Below are positions 22,892 to 35,240 of a DNA stretch of 64,000 nt, one piece after another (the stretch's first letter is position 1; each line of letters opens with the position of its first letter). The notes beneath the pieces were generated by a model. It searched no databases, had not been told where the DNA came from, and saw only the letters and a program-made list of their open reading frames with translations. Both the position numbers and the translations under genes were made by a program. The DNA is from Annona cherimola (taxonomy: Eukaryota; Streptophyta; Magnoliopsida; Magnoliales; Annonaceae): assembly GCA_030490835.1 (NCBI GenBank), contig CM059973.1:64050008-64114007 (forward strand), given 5' to 3'.

Positions 22892-23890
22892 ATTTCTAAC
22901 AATGATTCCTGACTCGTCAAATTTGTTTCTAAAAATCCATTTTGTACCAATAACTGGATGATCATCAGGTTTAGGCACAAGTGTCCACACATTATTTCTT
23001 TTAAATTGATCCAGTTCTTCTTGCATAGCAATTATCCAATTTTCATCAGATATTGCTTCATCAACCTTTTTAGGTTCAAAGTGAGAAATAAAAGCATAAT
23101 GGCCCAAGACATTTTGAAGTGAATTTCGAGTTTTGACTTTGTCATAAACATCACCAATAACCTGATTAAGTGGATGATTCTTATGTATTCGCAGATTTAG
23201 AGGTTTTCTAAGAACATTACCTGCACTTACCATTTCTTTATCTCTCGATGATTTCTGTATATCAAGAATGCTTTCTTCTTCATCTGAAAAAACAGCCTTT
23301 CTCGGCCTGGTGTTAGATTCATCAAATGTGACATGTATTGACTCTTCAACTGTGCAAGTTCGCTTATTATAGACTCGGTATGCTTTGCTGGAAGAAGAAT
23401 AACCAAGAAAAATGTCTTCATCGCTTTTATAATTGAATTTACCTAGGTCATCTTTTCCATTATTCAGTACAAAGCATTTACAACCAAAAGTATAAAAATA
23501 TGCAATGTTTGGCTTTCGACCTTTCCACAATTCATATGGAGTTTTCTTTAAAATTGGACGAATATAAACACGATTTATGATAAAACATGCAGTGTTTACT
23601 GCTTCAGCCCAATAGCTATGTGACAAATCAGCATCAATTAACATTGTTCTAGCCATTTCAATCAATGTTCTATTCTTTCGTTCAACAACTCCATTCTGTT
23701 GTGGTGTTCTAAGAGCTGAGAAGTTATGATTTATTCCAAAACTGTCACAAAATTCTGCAAAATGATGATTGTCAAATTCTCTTCCATGATCACTTCGAAT
23801 TGCAAATATTTTCAATCCACGTTCATTTTGAATTTTGTGATAAAATTTTTGAAATAAATTAAAACATTCATCTTTGCTTCCTAAGAACAA
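22892..23890 (-). pseudogene. Integrase (C-terminal part) and start of RT, element 2
   Basis: Contains the second and third catalytic positions of the DDE integrase (IRSDHGREF and GVVERKNRT), the TPYELWKGRKPN segment after the core, the Sirevirus-type linker, and the start of RT (ENWIIAMQEELDQF, NNVWTLVPKP, IGTKWIFRNK). It is separated from the upstream frame by a break at about 23891. Integrase would insert the DNA copy in the nucleus. Confidence 0.85.
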
Positions 23891-23893
23891 TAC

Positions 23894-24592
23894 CTATGTA
23901 TATCTTGAAAAATCATCAACAATGACATAGGCATAATGTTTTCCAGCCAAACTTCTAGTCCGTGTAGGTCCAAATAAATCCATATGCAGTAACTGCAGAG
24001 GTTCTGTTGTTGACACAATATCTTTTGATTTGAAAGAAACCTTCTTTTGTTTACCAAATTGACAAATATCACAAATATATTTTAAATTAATTTTTGAGTT
24101 TGGTAAACCATCAACAAGATTAAACTTTTGCAGTTTCTTTAATGTGTGAGGGTTTGCATGTCCTAATCTTCTATGCCAAATCAGAATCTCATCATCTACT
24201 GCAGATAAGCACTTTATATGGTCTACACTAAGATCTAGAATATACACATTTCCATTCCTTTTTCCACAGCAAATATTATTTCTCATATTATCACGAACTA
24301 TACACATATCAGACTTAAACACAACTTCAAGGCCTTTATCATAGAATTGACTAATGCTTAAGAGATTATGTTTAAGCCCTTCTACATAAAATACATCATT
24401 TATTTCAATGCCTCCGCAACTTACCGTACCCATACCTCTGATGAAACCTTTATTGTTGTCTCCAAAAGTAACCTTACCTTTATTTTGCATTTCTAAGAAC
24501 TTGAACGCATTTTTATTTTCGGTCATATGATGTGAACAACCACTATCCATATACCATCTTATTTGGCAAGTTGACTTCATGCATTCCTGCAA
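23894..24592 (-). pseudogene. Protease, GAG-pre-integrase and integrase N-terminus, element 2
   Basis: The aspartic protease motif is MDSGCSHHMT. DVFYVEGLKHNLLSIS is the usual following block, then the HHCC zinc-binding region (WHRRLGHANPHTL...CDICQFGKQ), and the first integrase Asp in HMDLFGP. The stretch ends at VDDFSRYT where the frame is broken. The open frame begins just behind the gag stop and lies in another frame than gag. Confidence 0.88.
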
Positions 24593-24608
24593 AACAGAAA
24601 AAAAAACT

Positions 24609-26120
24609 TTACTGTTTTGGTACCCATTTCATGGGTCCAAACTGGTTAGTATTAATATTATGTATTTTAGGTTTCCAGACCAATTTTGCTCCAAATGTTT
24701 GCATTTTTCTAACTGGGCAAATATATGAAAAATGTCCAAAATTACAACAAAAATTGCAAATTCCATTTTGATTTCTAAAAATTTTATCAGACTTTCGATT
24801 ATTTATTTTTTTGTTTTCTTTTATTTGATTTTTCAAATTTTCATTTTCCTCAGCAAGAGATTTTATTTGCATTTGCAAATTCATATTTTTTTCTTTTTCA
24901 CATCTGAGATCAATTTTTAATTTTATATATTTATCTGACAAAGTAGTGAATTCTCCGACTAGTTCAGCATATTCTTATTCTAATTGATCAACTGTATAAC
25001 TTACCTCAGAATGTTCAGATTCATCTTCGTTATCTGCCATAAATCCTAAATGTGATGCAAGATTCGCTTGATCATCATCAGATCCCGAAGTGACTGATAG
25101 CGAAGTATCACTATCACACCATGCCCCATAGCTTTGATTTTTTCTTTTGTTGAAATCTTTCTTTTCAACAGGAGATGGGCATGCATTCTTAAGGTATCCA
25201 AAACCTTGACAGTTATAACACCTTATTTTATCTCCTTCTCTTTTCTCAAAATCGTTCCTCTGGTCCTTCTGTTCTCTTTTCCTTTCAGATCGTCATTGTA
25301 TCCTTCTAGCGGATGCATTCCTATTGTTGTTGTTGTTATTTCCTCAATTTCGAGTGATGAACCGTCTTATCTTTTTTGTCAACATAGTAATGTCTTCATC
25401 TTCATCACCTGTATTATCATCAGAATGATCAGAGGAAACTTTGAGACCAATTATCTTCTTACCTTTTGAATCATTATCATCATTTTTCTTCATAATGATC
25501 TCGTGTGTCATAAGAGAGCCTATTAATTGATCAACAGACATGGTTGTTAAATCCTTGGCCTCCTCTATCGTTGTAACCTTTGCAGTCCAAGAAGAAGGAA
25601 GTGATCTCAATATCTTCTTTACCTATTCCTTTGCCTCAATAGACTTACCAAGTGCTTTCAAGGCATTAATTATGTTGGTGAATCTGCAAAACATCTCAAT
25701 AATAGATTCATTAGATTTCATCATAAAAAGTTCGTAGTCATGCATCAACATGTTTATCTTAGATTCCTTAACTTGAGAAGTACCTTCATGTGTTACCATG
25801 AGTGTATCCCAAACCTCTTTGGCCGTGGCACAAGCAGATACCCTATTAAATTCAGATGGGCAAAGTGCACAATATAAAACATTTAGAGCTCTGGCATTTA
25901 AATGCACTTGTTCATTTTGTTGTTCATTAGGTTCAATTATATCATCTTCAGGTAAAATAACACCTTTATGAATAGCATTCCAAAGTTTTAAATCTTGACC
26001 CATGATAAAAATCTGCATTCTACGTTTTCAATATCCATAATTTATGCCATCAAAATATGGTGGTCTGGTTATGGAATGACCTTCACCATATCCAATCTCC
26101 ACTTTCTTTTCAGTTGTCAT
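24609..26120 (-). pseudogene. Gag of element 2, interrupted
   Basis: Starts at ATG 26120-26118. A TGA at 26030-26028 stands where a Trp is expected (NYGY-stop). Blocks recognised: ARALNVLYCALCPSEF, AKEVWDTL, EGTSQVKESKINML, then LPSSWTAKVTTIEEAKDL. The first zinc knuckle (about 25160-25205) reads CYNCQGFGYLKNAC, with His replaced by Tyr; the second (CNFCCNFGHFSYIC) is complete. A Lys/Glu-rich segment before the second knuckle could form a coiled coil. The ORF ends with KWVPKQ and a TAA at 24611-24609. Confidence 0.85.
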
Positions 26121-26146
26121 GATCCCTTTGGAGTAGTTCAAAGACC

Positions 26147-26158
26147 GCTCTGATACCA
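26147..26158 (-). promoter_or_regulatory. Primer-binding site, tRNA-iMet type (element 2)
   Basis: TGGTATCAGAGC on the minus strand, two bases inside the 5' LTR. Confidence 0.92.
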
Positions 26159-26160
26159 AT

Positions 26161-27060
26161 TGTTAGGCCTGTATGAAACTGATAAAAGAAAGGAAAAATA
26201 GCACAAAGAGTGATCTAAGAAGGAACAGGATAAATTTCACACACCACAAAAATAATCCAAAGAAGACACTGCAAATTATAGTGGTTCGGTTAACACACCT
26301 ACTCCACTCTCCAAGTCAACGCCTTGACTCGAGTTTCCACTAGTCAACTTAGAACTCAAGTTACAGTGGTACGATCTCAATCGTCTTCTGGATTACACAA
26401 ACAGCTCCAGGTGGTACGTGAAGCTTTCCACAAATCACAATGAAAGCTTTCCTCTTGAATTAAACAACCTCTAATTCAAGGTAAAATAAATAAAAATGAA
26501 ATAAAGCTTACAACCAATTTAATTACACAGAAGCACGGAGATGAAGCTTTTAGTAGGATGGTCACGACAATCTTCAATATATTGCTTCTGACAAATGGAC
26601 AGAGGATCACAGAGAATGCCTTGAGACAGATCTGCACTTTTGAAAATGTTCTCTCTAAATTGAATTTCCAGTTGAAATTCATTGTCTATTTATAGCTTTT
26701 AACTTCCCATCGCCAAGAGAGATTTTCTCCACCAAATCCGCAACAAATCGGATTTTTCTCAACAACCTGTAACAACCCAGGACAGCTCTTCAAACTAGCC
26801 ACGTCATCATCCAATCACTTATCCGTTTATCTTGCTAAGTAAACTGTTAAAGTTTCAACCCAAAAACTGTTGAAGTTTGAAACTAAATCAGTTGAAGTTG
26901 CACACCAAAACTGCTAAAGTTTTACAGCAAAACCTCGACAGATTCATAACACAATTCAAAACTAACTTGTTACAACCATTCATCATAAATCAAATTCAAG
27001 CAACACATTTCAAGCATTAAATTCTTAACTTGTCTATCATCAAAACACTTTAACTCAACA
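26161..27060 (-). repeat. 5' LTR of element 2 (900 bp)
   Basis: Plus-strand ends tgttaggcc and ctcaaca. On the minus strand TATAAATA at 26694-26687 is a good promoter TATA. Upstream of it (about 26845-26935) four ~24-bp variants of aaactgttgaagttt stand in tandem, a possible U3 repeat. The block agtggttcgg...ctactccactctccaag at about 26281-26325 is shared with the LTRs of elements 3 and 4. Confidence 0.9.
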
Positions 27061-27065
27061 AAACT

Positions 27066-27276
27066 GTTAATCTAAGTGTATTTAACATGTGTATTAATTT
27101 TTACCAATTTTGGATACTTTTAGCTATTTTTTTAATTTTTTAAAATCAGTGGCAGTTTTAATAATTTTAAAAAGTGATACACTTGTTAAATACACTTAGA
27201 TTAACAGTGGTGTTAAAAAAATTTTAAAAAATAAAAAACGGGTGAAGTACACCTAGGTGCATTGGACCAAATTCCT
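27066..27276. repeat. Foldback MITE, family M, copy 4, right part
   Basis: Continues the MITE interrupted at 18873: gttaatctaagtgtatttaacatg, the central tcagtggcagttttaat, and the mirrored arm to ...cctaggtgcattggacc. Confidence 0.8.
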
Positions 27277-27345
27277 ACTAATATACCACTAAAGTCTTCA
27301 GTATTACTACTATAGTTTAGCTGATAATTAAATTAAAGTCTATTA

Positions 27346-27742
27346 TGGTTGAGAACATGTTGTAAGTACACACAAAACATAGAGAATAACGTGGATAGAC
27401 TCTAAGTCTACTCCATGAGAGAAAAGAGTAATTAATTACTCATCAAACAATTACATGTTCCTCTCACATGTAACAGACTGTCTTTCTTAGAGATTCTCTC
27501 TTACCAAGACTCTCTCTATGCTCTCTATGATATCACACATCCCTATAAAACATATATATTTATCACTCTCACATACAACTTACATAATCCTTATGCAATT
27601 CTAGACTCATGCAACTAAAATACATAGAATACAAGATAACCTAGCAAAATCTTATCAAATCAAAATTTTTAAAGTTACTAATTTTATCATAATACAAAAA
27701 TATTTTGTTTAAAATTTTAGGTGGGTCATACCTACTTTAACA
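27346..27742. mobile_element. Possible short copia-type solo LTR
   Basis: tggttgagaacatg...ctactttaaca has TG...CA ends, with flanks tatta and tattt (4 of 5 match). Inside are gtggatagactctaagtctactcc-like and repeated ctctcttac/ctctctatg blocks and a ctataaaaca TATA-like site, all common in copia LTRs. No partner LTR or internal region is present, so this is a weak call. Confidence 0.35.
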
Positions 27743-29000
27743 TATTTATAATTACATCAAAATATATTTACGTTTATTCTCATATTTATTAAAATATTAT
27801 TAATAATTTACAACATTATTTATTTGTATAGGAAGAATATTTTAAATTATATAGATGTTGAATTAATAGCTTTAGATTAGATAGATAGATCAAATAATTT
27901 TATTAAGTTGTTTTTACTCTTATATTGCTTTTATCAAATACAGTCCCAAAAAGACATTGATTTGCATGAAACTTAGTTTGGTCTCATGTATCATGAACCT
28001 AATTTCTTAATTAAAAATAATCTTAAATTTTAGTGGCTTAATTAAATTTTAATTTAACTTTCGAGGTTGCCTCAAAATGGGATCCAGTATTGGGAAGCCT
28101 AATGACTCATCTTAAAAAAGGTAAGTTAAGTTTGTGTTTTTCTACCTCCGAAGTAAAGCGTATTCTAAGTAGAAAATATTTATTTTAATTATTGTGGCAT
28201 AGGTTCTAAGGTCCAAATATCCGTCACTAATTTGAATTACTAATATCTATTTCACTTATCTTTTATGAGATATATTATATATTTAAAGAGTAAAATATAT
28301 TTTTTAAGTATATAAAAATTTATTTAATTATCTATTATTTAGAATATTTGATAAATGTACTTTTCTATTATATTATTATTATTATAGTGATTATAGGTTC
28401 TTTAGTAAGATTTATAATGAAATTATAGTTTTCAAATATAATATGAAAATTATTTTAAAGAATTGTGCTGGAACTAAAACTGAAACCAACCTCATCTTAA
28501 CAAAAGAAAATAGAGTAGACTTTGAACTGATTTAACCTAAAATGGAATATGATAAAAAAATTTGAAAATAGGGTAAGAGTAATATTAACTTTGAACTGGA
28601 CTGCCAACCGAAGTTGCGCTTGCACTTTTAATGAAATTGGCGGCTTGGTGCTATCTTTTATAAATATTGGCTCATTTGGAATGATGAAAAGCACCAAGGG
28701 CTATTTGTTGCCCCATGGTAAGGTTATAGCATAGTTTCATTTTAGGTGATAAGCACTAATTTAGAGCTTATCCTTACTGTGCCTATTCCAACTTTTATGG
28801 CAAAAAAATTTTAGTGGAATGTATAAGTTAGGAAATATCCTCGAAAAGTGTGAACTTAAGTACTTTCCACCTATAATAAGCCTAGCCAAAAAGACTCTAA
28901 AGCTTAATTTCTATCTACATAAGGAGTTTTCTTGAGTTATTTAGATCAAATGTTAGTATCTTTGAGTTTTCGTCAAGGATTGTCTTCTTGAATTCTAATG
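27743..29000. other. AT-rich intergenic DNA, no gene seen
   Basis: I find no coding potential or recognisable RNA. Confidence 0.5.
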
Positions 29001-29186
29001 AATTCCAATCCACTATACTTGGATGCACTAGACTTTAAGAGTGCCTAGATGTATAACTCATTTTTTATTTTTATAAAATTATTAATCTAGGAAATTTAGT
29101 TTATATACAAAGCTTTATCATTTTTGAAATGTATATATATATTTAAATTTTTAAACATAGAAATATTTTAGTCATTTTTAAAGAGC
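29001..29186. repeat. Foldback MITE, family M, half copy (copy 5)
   Basis: aattccaatccactatacttggatgcac, then ctcattttttatttttat and a region like atcatttttgaaa, matches the left arm of the family. The right arm is absent. Confidence 0.45.
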
Positions 29187-29189
29187 TAT

Positions 29190-29553
29190 AAAAGTAGGTA
29201 GGTTAATGGATCCGGTCAAGTAGATTAGAGTTTAACGCTAATATAACTCTTTAAAGCATTTCAAGTCTAATCCATTTATAAAATATTAACTATAATCTAA
29301 TATAAATAATAGATTAATATTTTATTTATATGAGTTGTATATAGGTTGAAAGCAAGTTGATCTAGAGTCATATTTAGTACTAATAATGAAACAAACTTGA
29401 TAATCGAAAAAGCACATAATGAAAACTTAAAAATTTTAAAAAGATACTTCATTAGATTGGAAGCAAATGCTCTAATACCAATATCTATTTAATGGGTCAT
29501 GGCTTATATATTAGTTTTAATAAGTCTTTTTAATGAGTTTGTGGCTTTGGTGG
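29190..29553. repeat. Degenerate repeat related to 85-660, left of a solo LTR
   Basis: Contains ggttaatggatccggtcaag, aatccatttataaa and similar words as at 85-660. Its continuation appears at 31655-31860 beyond the solo LTR. Confidence 0.35.
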
Positions 29554-31654
29554 TGTAACACCCACAATTTTTAAAATGTAATGTTAAACATGCAATATAT
29601 ATTAAAGAAAAATTTTGGTCCATTAAAATATTAAAAATTAGAATTTTATTAATATCCTAAAATTATAAAGTAAGGAAAGAGATAATTAATTAATAAACAG
29701 TAATAAGTATTATTGTTGAATGAAATAATAGTAAAGAATATTAATTAATTTAATTAATAGAAATTAAATAGTCTAAAAAAAGAGAAGAAGAAGAAAAGAG
29801 AAAAGGAAGAAGAAAGAGGAGGAGGAGAAAAAAAGAAGGAACGAGGAGGGAGAGAATATAATGACAGACTAAGTTAATCTTCTATTTAGATTATTTTTAA
29901 GTTAAAATACAATTTATTTAGAGACTAAACTTTATTTAGCATATCATTAAAGAAAAGACAAAAATTATACAAATAATGAAAATATGAAAAAATTATAAAA
30001 AGATTATCAGAAATTTTTTTTGACATTCTCAAAAATTTTAGGAATTAAAAAAGAAGAATTCTAGAATTTTTACAAAAATCATGGTAAAGTCGAAAAGTAG
30101 CAGAAAAGTACACAATAATCGACTTCAAAAAATCATAAAATATTATATATATAAGTCCAAATAATATGAAACACTCATTTGAAAGCTCTTGAAGTCTACT
30201 TTTGAATCTACAAAGAATCATAATATGAAACACTCATTTGAAAAGCTCTTGAAGTCTACTTTTGAATCTACAAAGAATCATAATATGAAACACTCATTTG
30301 AAAAGCTCTTGAAGTCTACTTTTGAATCTACAAAGAATCATCTAAATCAGACTTAAAATGAAGGAGATATATAGAAAAAGTGAAGGTATATCCTAATTTC
30401 TACACTGTGATGAAAATAAAAATAATTTTGATTTAATTTCTTAAAATATATTTAATAGTTAGATAAATCATTAAAAAATATGAAAATTTGAATTCATTCA
30501 TATATAGTATGATGGGTTTAAGAGAAAGTATAAAAATAGAAATAATTGAAAATTAAGTGATCAACATAGATTTCAGCTTGGGCACATCAATTGATAGCAT
30601 CACAAGTGGCCATCATCAATTATAATAGCAAATTGGAGCCGTATCCAGATGTCACATCAAATAAAGATAATCCTAAATGGATAAGGGAGAAAATTAATGT
30701 AATGAATTTGCCACATGGCAAAATAAGGTCCGGCTATTTAGGGTGTAACGAATTCAAGTAATTTGCGCATAAAGCTCTCCCATTAGGGCTGTTATGAAAA
30801 ACTAAGTATAGCCTATCCTAACCTATCCAAGAGTTAATCCCACATACTAAACAAAGAAAATTTTATAATTATAAATAGTGTACTTAAGTGAGAAATTCGA
30901 ATGTACGACCAAAGGTGGATGAAAGGAGAAGAAACGGATGGAATGAGCAAAGTAGTAATGGTAGACAAGAAAGATTAGCAAAAATGTAAGGATCTTAGAC
31001 TTTTTCTTATTTATCCTAATTGGGCTATTTTTGTTTCAAATGAATGGTTTAGACCATGATTATAAAGGTTAGATTATGATGATTTAATTATTTTAGTAAA
31101 AGTATCCTAAAGATAATGCTTTTTAAATATGTTTCAGTAAATCAATAATATCATCATCAAATTAAAATGGAATTTGATGAGTAACTAGTCAAATTTGAGT
31201 AGAAAAATAGATCTGCAACTTTTATGTTGAATATTGTTCACATAATGACATTTAGAGGGTCATTTTTGGGATGCAAGATAGACACATTTTTAGCACCCTG
31301 CTGGACAGCTAGGTACAACTTTTAATGATTTAATCCAACCATTAATTTGATTATCAAATTAGGGTAGAATGATGTTAATGACTTATATAAAATGTAAACA
31401 TAAATTTTGAATCTTTAAAATTTAATTGATCATAATTTAATATATTTTTTTAAAGGATATTTACTACATATCTTAGTAGAAAATTTTCTAGTAAGCTGTT
31501 TTTTTATATATGTGCAAAATAAGGTGAACCAATTTATGTATTATCAATTTAGTATAAGAATGAAACTTTAACTTTATTTACAAGTTTCACTACTTAAAAA
31601 GATCTATGAAGTAAGGTTTTATATCATGGTGATCTCATGGTTAAGGGCGCTACA
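29554..31654 (+). mobile_element. Gypsy-type solo LTR, 2.1 kb
   Basis: Ends TGTAACACCC and GGGCGCTACA, with near-perfect target duplication ggtgg (29549-29553) and agtgg (31655-31659). No gag or pol and no second LTR exists. TATAAATA at 30870-30877 is a likely promoter and suggests plus orientation. A purine-rich segment lies at about 29776-29855 and a 60-bp unit is triplicated at 30162-30340. Confidence 0.75.
30162..30340. repeat. 60-bp tandem triplication
   Basis: Three consecutive units of taatatgaaacactcatttg...ctacaaagaatca; the second and third are identical over 60 bp and the first lacks one A. They lie inside the solo LTR. Confidence 0.95.
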
Positions 31655-31860
31655 AGTGGGTTTAACAGATCATTAGTTAGGTTGACAAGTTGTAAATACA
31701 CAACTCATTATCATTGATTTAATTAAATGGGTGGCGGGGCTGCTAGATCAAAACCATTTATCAAAAAAATTCAGCCCTAACTTATTTGTAAAGGAATTAT
31801 ACAAGTGGATTCTTAGGTTGACCCATTCCATTAATGCCCCTAATCACAATGCTTCCAAAC
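31655..31860. repeat. Degenerate repeat related to 85-660, right of the solo LTR
   Basis: gggtttaacagatc, aggttgacaagttgt and attcagccctaacttatttgt match the 85-660 repeat, so the solo LTR landed in a copy of it. Confidence 0.35.
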
Positions 31861-31969
31861 TCCGATGCCCACCAGGCCCTCAGTCTTCTAAATTGAATAT
31901 CAATTTATTAGGGGAAAACTTTTATGGTACCTATGTAATTAAAATTTTGGTATAATATTAATTTATATT

Positions 31970-32540
31970 TACATTTGAATTGATGTTTGTCATGTTAAGA
32001 TTATATCAAAAGATTTTTTATTTTAATTTATTATGTTTACATCTATGTTAATATTATTTACTTCTACAATTGTTAATTTCCTTCCTCATCTTTTTGAATA
32101 GATAGAATTTCTTTTATATATGTATATATACACATAGGATTCTGCTTTTCCATAATTTAATTAAGCTATGTATTATTTTTAGTGTAGATAACTTGTTAGT
32201 TTATATTTATATGAAATTTAGGCTTATAATTCTTAACTTAAACAAAGATTTGTCAACTCAAATTTTAACCAACACACAATTATATGAATAAGGTTTAAAA
32301 CTTAGGTTTTACAAGTAAAATTAGAATTAAAATTACAGTTTAAGTTCTTATAAGTAGAGATAGAATTAAGAACGAGGCAAACATAAAATTAGGATTGAAT
32401 TTTCACAGTTTTGTTATTAATTTGTGCTTTAACTTGCCCATTCACTCGGTCCATTCGGGCTCAATTAGCCACAGTAATGATTTATAAAACTATAAAAGCT
32501 TAGGATTGAATTTTCACAATTTTTTCATTAATTTGTGCTT
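31970..32540. repeat. Dispersed repeat, second copy of 14440-14935
   Basis: Shared blocks include ttgtcatgtt, catctatg..atattatt, tctacaattgttaatttcct and ggattgaatttt. The last part (ggattgaattttcaca...tttgtgctttaact) is itself duplicated, at about 32390 and 32503. Nature unknown; no coding. Confidence 0.5.
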
Positions 32541-32639
32541 TAACTTACCCAGTCACATTGTGGAAACAAATATATAAAGTGGATTTTTCATCAACCATTA
32601 AGAAATTAAAAATAGATGGGAATGCATAGAAGAGGGGTT

Positions 32640-34840
32640 TCAAAAAAGTAATTCTATAAATTAATAATTACATTTTCGAGGTAATAAAGGTCCATTAAAA
32701 TTATTTTCTAACCTTACCCATTAATTACCATAAATTCAAACTGCCAAAATATAAATATTTAACTTCAAATGACCGAGTCTAAATAAATATGTAATCAAAC
32801 TTTGGTTTTGCTATTGAGAATTATAATATCTTGTATCTTTTGCTTTTTCTATTAACTGAAAAATAAAAAATTGGAATGAGTCTGGATAAACTTAGTAAGT
32901 AAGAAAGAAAATGAAAACTTCTATATGCTAAAAATTAGCTCAAAAAACAATTAAAATATTAAAATTTTCATAAACATTTAATGTGTCAATGTTTGTGCTT
33001 ATATTATAATGCAAGTACTCTTGCTCATGCATTTAACTATCTGACTTTATTTTTTCTTTAACTTAGTGGCCCACAAACTTAGAATCACTTTCATCTCATT
33101 CGTGCAAATTCCTAACAATAACATTAGCTGCAAGTTCTCATTAAAAAAAACTTTAACTTATCTTTCTGATGTAATGTTCATACATGCAAACATTATGCTT
33201 ATGACATACTACATCATGCTTTCTCAAATACGAATTAAGACCATAAACTCAAATTGTTGTGGAAATCATTCAAATATGACAAATACCAATTTAATTACAT
33301 AAGAAATTCACAGCAACTAAATTCTATCAAATTCACATCAAAATACATTGTCACGGCCCGTAACATACACAAGAAAGCATAGAAAATCTTAAAATTTTTA
33401 ACTCAAACTTATACTTACCTCATCTCTGTAAATCAAACCTTTCTTTCTTGAATTTCATCATGCAAACTCAAACCTTTCACCTTTATCATTAAAATAGATA
33501 TAGAAACTCATCAACCTATTTTCTATAATTTTTTGATAAAGTATTTTCTATAATTATTAAATATGCTTTCACATCTAAATTCGCAATTACATAACTAAAT
33601 CTCAGCGCTTTCCAGAATTTCACACTAGCAAACATCACTAAATCTCAGCCCTTTCAAGAATTTCACACTAGAAAACAACATTAAAATTTTTTTCTAACAA
33701 AATATAATTAAATCCACTTTATCTCAAATAAATGATAAAACCAATATTAAGTAAACCTCTAATTTCTTGTATCCAAATAATTATAAAACATGTATAAACT
33801 TTTATCTAATCATTATTCACATTTTTTATAATTTCTTTAATCATGCTAAGATGTTTTAATCGTCATATTGCTCTTATCAATCACGTCAATAACATCTACA
33901 GAATTTTTATTTTGATTCAACAATTTCTTTCTCTATATATGTAGATAAATACATACACTTGAAAGTTGGAATAAAATATCCGAAACCAAGCATCGCATTG
34001 TTCAAGTGGAGATCTAAACATCCAAAGATGATTTAAACATCACAGAAATAAATTAATGAAAATAAAAGTGATATAACCCTTGGACACTTAGTCTTATCAA
34101 CATTCTCATATGATAATATCCTATTAAGTGTGTTTAAACATCCAAACGAAGCCAGCCAACTTCATTGTAGTCCTTGGACGTTCCATTACCCATCTACTAA
34201 AATAAATTAATATCATTTATTTGAATTAGACCATCCCCATTCTCTTGGAATTCATGTGAAAGTGATATCTAAATAGCAATGGCTCCTTCCCTACTATAAT
34301 ACCATGATGCAATTGAACCACCCTTCATTACTCCCCCTTATTGTTAAAATATATATAACTATATTATATGCTCGTACAAATAAATCAACTTCTATCAATC
34401 CCTACATCATTCATTAACTTTTTTTTAGCCTTTCCAAGTTATTAATTAGATGGAAAGAAAACCAAAACTCATATCAATTAAATGGAAAATAAAACAACAT
34501 ACATTTCAATGATCTTACCTCATGCACTTTTCACCCTAGGTATCTCCACCCATTCGATAATCTCGTTGCACAGTTTCTGTTTTCACCCCCGAAGTAGATT
34601 AACCGTTCTTTCTCTCCTCTCTAAATTACATTATACAAATGGGGAAGGTTCTTCCCTCTTAACGCACACATGATATTTAATAAGAAATTACAATTTATTG
34701 ATAAAAATAAAATTATTCTTTCATACAAGCACTTTGCTAATTCCTCCACTTGAACCCTTATTGATATGCAACTGAAGTTCTTAAACATCTTGGCAACCAT
34801 AATTTCTTACTTTAAATTTAGATTAATACAATACCTAGAC
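32640..34840. other. AT-rich region, possibly a decayed LTR
   Basis: No gene seen. tgtcacggcccgtaac at 33349 and the order of words such as atgagtctggataaac...agtaagta and cttacctc recall the minus-strand Gypsy LTR at 21092-22891, so it may be an old, strongly diverged LTR. I cannot define its ends. Confidence 0.25.
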
Positions 34841-35240
34841 CGCCACGGGTCACGATAGCACGGTAGCCTGGGCTGCGGAGATCTTGCAGGCCTTTGAATT
34901 TTGAGACTGCAAGGAGTGGAATCAGGTCTGGTCAGGATTGAAATGGAACAGACTCTTTAATTTTGTTTAATTTTTTGAGAACTGACTGCAGTATTCTGTC
35001 CCCTATTGGGGAGCTGATTAACCATATCGAGTCCCTTGGACAAAGATTGGGGAAAATCTCTTACCAACAAGTTCTGCGTGGGGGCAACAGGATGGCCCAC
35101 CAATTGGTTGAATTCGTAATGTTGAATAGAGATGTAGATGTAATGTGGCGGGGATCCCCTCCAAGTTCCAATGATATTTTTTGTATGCAGATAGCTCTTC
35201 GTCTGATTTTTTTGGTGATATAATAGAAAGTATACTTCAT
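34840..35240 (+). pseudogene. LINE 3' fragment with RNase H-like domain
   Basis: In shifting plus frames: AAEILQAFEF, then LRTDCSILSPIGELINHIESLGQ, ISYQQVLRGGNRMAHQLVEF and a short tail ending at about 35222. The GGNRMAHQL block is the C-terminal signature of the RNase H type-1 domain common at the 3' ends of plant L1-like LINEs. The following tacttcatcaaaaaaattt resembles their usual 3' tail. Stops in the N-terminal part show it is dead. 5' truncated. Confidence 0.6.

Larger units (their letters stand above)
18874..27060 (-). mobile_element. Sirevirus-type Ty1/copia retrotransposon, decayed (element 2)
   Basis: Flanked by the perfect 5-bp duplication aaact (18869-18873, 27061-27065) inside MITE copy 4. 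Minus-strand order: 900-bp 5' LTR, tRNA-Met primer site, gag with two zinc knuckles, protease, integrase, RT, RNase H, a truncated env-like ORF, and only 43 bp of the 3' LTR. The extra ORF after RNase H places it in the Sirevirus lineage. RT is split by a 1.8-kb solo LTR at 21092-22891. gag and pol carry several stops. Confidence 0.92.

Noticed and set aside
25134..25469. Plus-strand ORF of 111 aa
   Set aside because: Antisense shadow of the gag zinc-knuckle region of element 2.
14440..32540. The two dispersed repeats as LTRs of one 18-kb element
   Set aside because: Ends are not TG...CA with a shared duplication, divergence is high, and the DNA between them holds unrelated independent insertions.
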